Assembly: GCF_011059185.1 (NCBI RefSeq)
Contig: NZ_JAALFE010000014.1
Span: forward strand, 1 to 64,000
DNA from: Paragemmobacter kunshanensis
Lineage (GTDB): Bacteria > Pseudomonadota > Alphaproteobacteria > Rhodobacterales > Rhodobacteraceae
DNA: 64,000 nt
Direction of reading: 5' to 3'
Part shown: positions 61,959 to 64,000 of the stretch, piece by piece
Layout: each line of letters begins with the position of its first letter
Position numbering within the stretch: position 1 is the stretch's first letter
The notes under the pieces: generated by a model
Seen by the model: the letters and a program-made list of their open reading frames with translations, nothing else
Told to the model about the DNA's origin: nothing
Databases searched by the model: none
Program-made: the position numbers and the translations under genes

Positions 61959-62779
61959 TGCAGACGCTGGCCGGGATGGCGGTGGAGGTGTTGACCACCG
62001 CCGACGGACGCGAAAAGACGGCGTTGGGGCGGAAGCATGCCGCCGCATGGTTCGCCGCGCGCGCCGCGGGGCAGCCCTTGCCCATCGGAGAGGCCTCGCC
62101 TCCCCTGCGCCCCTCACGTCCGGCCAAGCCCGACCTTCTGCCCCCGCGCGAGGTGCCGCGCCGCAGGCCCGGCACCCCCGCCGGGCGCATCGCCCTTTTG
62201 CATGCGGTGGGGCATATCGAACTGAACGCGGTCGATCTGCATTGGGATATCATCGCCCGGTTCACCGATCATCCCATGCCATTGGGGTTCTACGACGACT
62301 GGGTGAAGGCCGCCGATGAAGAGGCAAAGCACTTCAACCTGATCTGTGATTGCCTTGAATCCATGGGCAGCCATTACGGCGCCCTGCCCGCCCATGCCGG
62401 CATGTGGCGTGCGGCAGAAGATACGGTGGACGATCTTCTGGGCCGTCTGGCCGTCGTGCCCATGGTGCTGGAGGCGCGGGGGCTGGATGTGACGCCCGGC
62501 ATGATCGACATCTTCCGCAAGGCGGGCGAAGCGGGCCCCATAGCCGCGCTGGAGACGATCTACGCCGAAGAGGTGGGCCATGTCGCCTATGGATCGAAAT
62601 GGTTCAACTGGCTGTGCGGGCGTGACGGGCTGGATCCCAAGGAGGTGTTCCATGACCTGGTCCGGAAATACTTCCACGCCACCCTGAAGCCCCCCTTCAA
62701 CGAGGAGAAGCGCGCCGAGGCCGGGCTGCCGCCGGATTTCTATTGGCCCCTGACCGAGCGCGAAGAGGCGGAGGGATAG
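61958..62779 (+). CDS. DUF455 ferritin-like protein
   Basis: 273 residues. A ferritin-like helical bundle with metal-ligand type residues: LLHAVGHIELNAVDLHWDIIARF (E and H on one helix), VKAADEEAKHFNLICDCLESMG (ExxH), VVPMVLEARGLDVTPGM and IYAEEVGHVAYGSKWFNWLC (ExxH again). Probably a di-iron site; reaction unknown. ATG at 61958 overlaps the bcp stop by one base, and a GTG sits in frame one codon before. Coupling with a peroxiredoxin suggests an oxidative-stress role (inferred). Confidence 0.88.
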   Translation: MQTLAGMAVEVLTTADGREKTALGRKHAAAWFAARAAGQPLPIGEASPPLRPSRPAKPDLLPPREVPRRRPGTPAGRIALLHAVGHIELNAVDLHWDIIARFTDHPMPLGFYDDWVKAADEEAKHFNLICDCLESMGSHYGALPAHAGMWRAAEDTVDDLLGRLAVVPMVLEARGLDVTPGMIDIFRKAGEAGPIAALETIYAEEVGHVAYGSKWFNWLCGRDGLDPKEVFHDLVRKYFHATLKPPFNEEKRAEAGLPPDFYWPLTEREEAEG

Positions 62780-62859
62780 GCCCTTTCCGCCCCTATCGGC
62801 GAGTTCTTGCCGAGTTGCGGCGGTTTTTCCGCGTGCTTTCCGGGCATCAGGTCAAAAAT

Positions 62860-62888
62860 CTTGCGGGGTGGGCCGTGGCTGGCTAATC
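62860..62888 (+). promoter_or_regulatory. Promoter-like sequence before the M23 peptidase
   Basis: CTTGCG (62860-62865), 17 bases, CTAATC (62883-62888), the same -35 box and spacing as the small-RNA promoter at 27433. The rest of the 172-base gap shows nothing else. Confidence 0.35.
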
Positions 62889-62951
62889 AGACGGGGCCTC
62901 CACTTGGGAGCGTTTCACCCGTCCCTTGAAGCAACGCACGGACCCTGCCAA

Positions 62952-64000
62952 GTGCTGACGCGCCTCTCCTACCGGATCAACGCCACGCTGGAGCGTTTCC
63001 TTCCCGAACAGCGCCTTTTCCTGAAATCCGATACCGAAACCCGCTTCATCCGCCTGCGCCCCGTGACCCAGCTGGTCGCCATGACCGGCGGGGCGATGTT
63101 CGTGGCCTGGACGATCGTGGCAACAGCCGTGCTGATGATGGATTCGATCGGGGCGGGTTCGTCGCGCGAACAGTCGGCCCGGCAACAGGCATTGTATGAG
63201 GAACGGCTGAACGCGCTGTCGATGGACCGCGACCTGCGGGCGGAAGAGGCGGTGCGCGCGCAGGAGCGGTTCAACCTGGCGCTGGAACAGGTGGCCGACA
63301 TGCAATCGCGCCTGCTGGCCTCCGAAGACCGCCGCCGCGAGCTTGAGACAGGGATCGAGGTGATCCAGTCCACCCTGCGCCGCACCATCATCGAACGCGA
63401 CGAGGCCCGCGCCAATGCCGATCAGGCAGAGCTTGCGCTGGCCGAAAGCACCGGATCCGCCCGCACCGAGGAAGGCCGCGTGCAGGATTCCCTGCAGACG
63501 CTGAGCCTGCTTACCGAAGCGCTGGGGGAAACCGCCCAGGAACGCGACCTGATGGAAGGCGCGGCCGAGAAATCGGCCGAGAAGGCCGAAGAGATCATGG
63601 CCGAGAAGCGCGCGATGGAGCGCCGCAACGACGAGATCTTCGCCCGGCTGGAAGAGGCGGTAACCGTGTCGATGGAGCCGCTGGACAACATGTTCCGCGA
63701 TGCGGGCCTGTCGCCCGACGACCTGCTGAATTCGGTCCGCAAGGGCTATTCCGGTACGGGCGGGCCGCTTTCACCGATTTCCTTTTCCACCTCCGGGGCG
63801 GCCGCCTCGCCCGAGGCGACGCGGGCCAATGCGATCCTCCAGGGGCTGGACCGCATGAACATGTACAAGATCGCCGCCTTCAAGACGCCCTTCGCCATGC
63901 CCGTGAACACGCCCGTCCGCTATACCAGCGGCTTTGGCGGGCGGAACGATCCCTTCGGGCGCGGCTATCGTCGGCATGAGGGGCAGGATCTGGCGGGGGC
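62952..64000 (+). CDS. DUF5930/M23 metallopeptidase, N-terminal part (cut by window edge)
   Basis: 349 codons from a probable GTG, open to the window end. N-terminal cytoplasmic part (LTRLSYRINATLERFLPEQRLFLKSD), one membrane helix (about 44-66: LVAMTGGAMFVAWTIVATAVLMM), long periplasmic coiled coils (about 75-245) rich in Arg/Glu/Gln, then a linker and the beginning of the LytM/M23 domain (PFAMPVNTPVRYTSGFGGRNDPFGRGYRRHEGQDLAG, where RRHEGQD holds the first zinc ligand). Members of this type are envelope endopeptidases or their regulators in division. No ATG precedes the conserved part, and the ribosome site for the GTG is weak. Confidence 0.8.
   Translation, partial: MLTRLSYRINATLERFLPEQRLFLKSDTETRFIRLRPVTQLVAMTGGAMFVAWTIVATAVLMMDSIGAGSSREQSARQQALYEERLNALSMDRDLRAEEAVRAQERFNLALEQVADMQSRLLASEDRRRELETGIEVIQSTLRRTIIERDEARANADQAELALAESTGSARTEEGRVQDSLQTLSLLTEALGETAQERDLMEGAAEKSAEKAEEIMAEKRAMERRNDEIFARLEEAVTVSMEPLDNMFRDAGLSPDDLLNSVRKGYSGTGGPLSPISFSTSGAAASPEATRANAILQGLDRMNMYKIAAFKTPFAMPVNTPVRYTSGFGGRNDPFGRGYRRHEGQDLAG

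Overview
The window is a high-GC stretch of chromosome from an alphaproteobacterium, almost certainly Rhodobacteraceae/Paracoccaceae (Rhodobacter-like). Reasons: a threonine-independent isoleucine enzyme (CimA), an OlsB-type ornithine-lipid acyltransferase, a gene-transfer-agent type 3TM holin, an SOS box of the Rhodobacter form (GAAC-N7-GAAC), a DUF5930/M23 peptidase, the yceD-rpmF-plsX-fabH-ihfA-merR cluster, and intergenic palindromes of a type familiar from this family. Content is nearly all housekeeping. I saw no IS element, prophage block, CRISPR array or rRNA. There is one tRNA (Pro, GGG).

Layout. 1-5.2 kb (minus): a Hint-domain protein cut by the window edge, then cimA, a methyltransferase and a phytoene-synthase-like protein with overlapping ends, and cysS. 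Upstream of cysS lies a 14-codon open frame with three consecutive Cys codons and mutually exclusive hairpins, a candidate cysteine attenuator. 5.4-11.3 kb: PLP decarboxylase, small outer-membrane barrel, ABC-F ATPase, olsB, msrB, a BamE-like lipoprotein. 11.5-17.3 kb (plus): yceD, rpmF, plsX, fabH, ihfA, a MerR regulator, tRNA-Pro, a DCD-family protein. 17.3-26.2 kb (minus): small protein, scpB, scpA, nagZ, SPOR protein, argS, holin plus a shortened endolysin, ccmE, argC, murI. 26.4-29.6 kb: LysR regulator, a candidate small RNA, and an ECF42 sigma factor with a DGPF-family protein and a MAPEG protein. 29.8-33.5 kb (plus): purL, two GNAT genes, bolA, grxD.

33.6-38.7 kb: a CcdAB-type toxin-antitoxin pair with a palindromic operator, mliC, zapA, a coiled-coil protein, tkt, DUF808. 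38.9-44.1 kb (plus): two tandem GAPDH genes of predicted opposite coenzyme preference around a 47-aa membrane peptide, a Na+/H+ antiporter fused to a CNMP-type domain, and a DUF1127 peptide. Three upstream regions here carry LacI-family-like operators. 44.1-51.7 kb: coaD, a CBS protein, LysR/mmsA divergent pair, a Crp/Fnr regulator, a YgaP-like peptide and uvrA with an SOS box. 51.9-64 kb: rhodanese, two MFS transporters, lpdA, DUF924, queA, a large AsmA/DUF3971 protein, a peroxiredoxin, a DUF455 protein and the start of a DUF5930/M23 peptidase that runs off the end.

Central carbon metabolism (tkt, two gap, lpdA, mmsA), translation (cysS, argS, rpmF, tRNA-Pro), envelope and lipid synthesis (plsX, fabH, olsB, murI, nagZ, AsmA) and chromosome handling (scpAB, ihfA, zapA, uvrA) dominate. 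The most unusual signals are in short non-coding stretches: the Cys-codon leader of cysS, the small RNA near 27.5 kb, two double-palindrome elements, and two copies of a GC-rich element that ends in a ribosome-binding site.
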